Source: an uncultured Selenomonas sp. (GTDB taxonomy: Bacteria; Bacillota; Negativicutes; Selenomonadales; Selenomonadaceae). From it: a stretch of DNA of 5,878 nt. The DNA lies in contig CALYVJ010000130.1 in NCBI GenBank assembly GCA_945494195.1, positions 1 through 5,878 on the forward strand, read 5' to 3'. The position numbers and the translations under genes are program-made. Position 1 is the first letter of the stretch, and each line of letters starts with the position of its first letter. The notes beneath the pieces are model-generated. The model had not been told where the DNA came from. It did not search any database and saw nothing but the letters and a program-made list of their open reading frames with translations. Positions 5,568 to 5,878 of the stretch are shown piece by piece.

Positions 5568-5878
5568 CGAATTCATAGTTTTTCCGGTGGCTGACCACTT
5601 CGCCGCCCCCCTGCCCATAGGTCGGTTCCACCGTGGCTCCGCCCAGCCTATTCAAATGATAGGCAACGGCCTGCATAGCTCCCCGGATAAGCAGGCTGTT
5701 GCCCTCGCTTAATTCTTTTGCCTCAGCTGTATTTTGGGATAAGGAAGTATGAAGCTGTACCAAAATCTGCTGCAGCTGTGGGGTGGGCGCCATCCGTACC
5801 AAATCTTCCATCTTGGTATCCTGCTTGATGGAACGGTTCTCTACCGCCAGGTGTATCAACGCCTTCTGGCGTTTCTGC
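5560..5878 (-). CDS. flgN: FlgN-family flagellar export chaperone, 5' end cut by window edge
   Basis: The frame is open from the window's right edge for 105 codons to a TGA at 5560-5562. A TTG at 5857-5859 could be read as a start, but the frame stays open upstream of it (QKRQKA), the TTG has no Shine-Dalgarno, and the protein would then be too short for a FlgN (usually 140-165 residues), so I treat it as the C-terminal two thirds of a longer protein. It is helix-rich and ends in a FlgN-type tail: GNSLLIRGAMQAVAYHLNRL, then TYGQGGGE and a final FDA. The glycine-rich turn after TY and the closing FDA are common in Firmicute FlgN proteins. Family role: cytoplasmic chaperone for FlgK and FlgL export. 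It lies 30 nt upstream of a second FlgN-like gene; flgM often precedes flgN but would lie outside this window. Confidence 0.83.
   Translation of the reverse strand, partial: QKRQKALIHLAVENRSIKQDTKMEDLVRMAPTPQLQQILVQLHTSLSQNTAEAKELSEGNSLLIRGAMQAVAYHLNRLGGATVEPTYGQGGGEVVSHRKNYEFDA

Noticed and set aside
5860..5878. TTG at 5857-5859 as the start of a 99-residue upstream FlgN protein
   Set aside because: The frame stays open to the window edge beyond it, there is no Shine-Dalgarno in front, and the product would be far too short for the family.
1..5878. Mobile element, CRISPR array, tRNA or other unknown system
   Set aside because: No transposase, terminal inverted repeats, regularly spaced repeats or RNA gene folds were seen; genes are closely packed flagellar genes on one strand.

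Overview
The window is a stretch of a flagellar late-gene operon, with every real gene on the minus strand, so transcription runs from the high-coordinate end to the low-coordinate end. In transcription order it holds: the 3' part of a FlgN-family chaperone gene (cut by the window's right edge), a second complete FlgN-family gene, flgK, flgL, a DUF6470/YviE-family gene, fliW, csrA, and the 5' part of flaG (cut by the left edge). The order flgN-flgK-flgL-yviE-fliW-csrA is the arrangement known from Bacillus subtilis and other Firmicutes. Balanced base composition, Gram-positive-type Shine-Dalgarno sites and the content of the block make a flagellated Firmicute likely. A Selenomonas-like member of the Negativicutes is my best guess, but that is inference and not proven by the sequence.

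Region by region: 5056-5878 holds two tandem FlgN-like genes whose C-termini are alignable with each other. 3190-4998 and 1828-3162 hold the two hook-filament junction proteins that such chaperones escort. 1742-1827 is the widest intergenic gap (86 nt), AT-rich, with a TATAAT box. 1163-1741 is the conserved but functionally unclear DUF6470 gene. 679-1128 and 452-679 are fliW and csrA, overlapping by one base (TAATG). 1-405 is flaG, lacking only its last residues.

The genes fit one job: building the hook-filament junction and matching flagellin output to assembly. FlgN holds FlgK and FlgL unfolded for export. In B. subtilis, FliW binds either flagellin or CsrA, so that secretion of flagellin frees FliW to inhibit CsrA and lift repression of flagellin mRNA. 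FlaG affects filament length in several bacteria. Here flaG, not a flagellin gene, directly follows csrA.

No mobile element, CRISPR array, tRNA, rRNA or wholly unknown system is visible. The points most worth a second look are the tandem FlgN pair, possible CsrA-binding hairpins before flaG and csrA, a lone CxxC pair in the FlgK export-domain helix, the possible internal promoter before DUF6470, and small hairpins at gene junctions.
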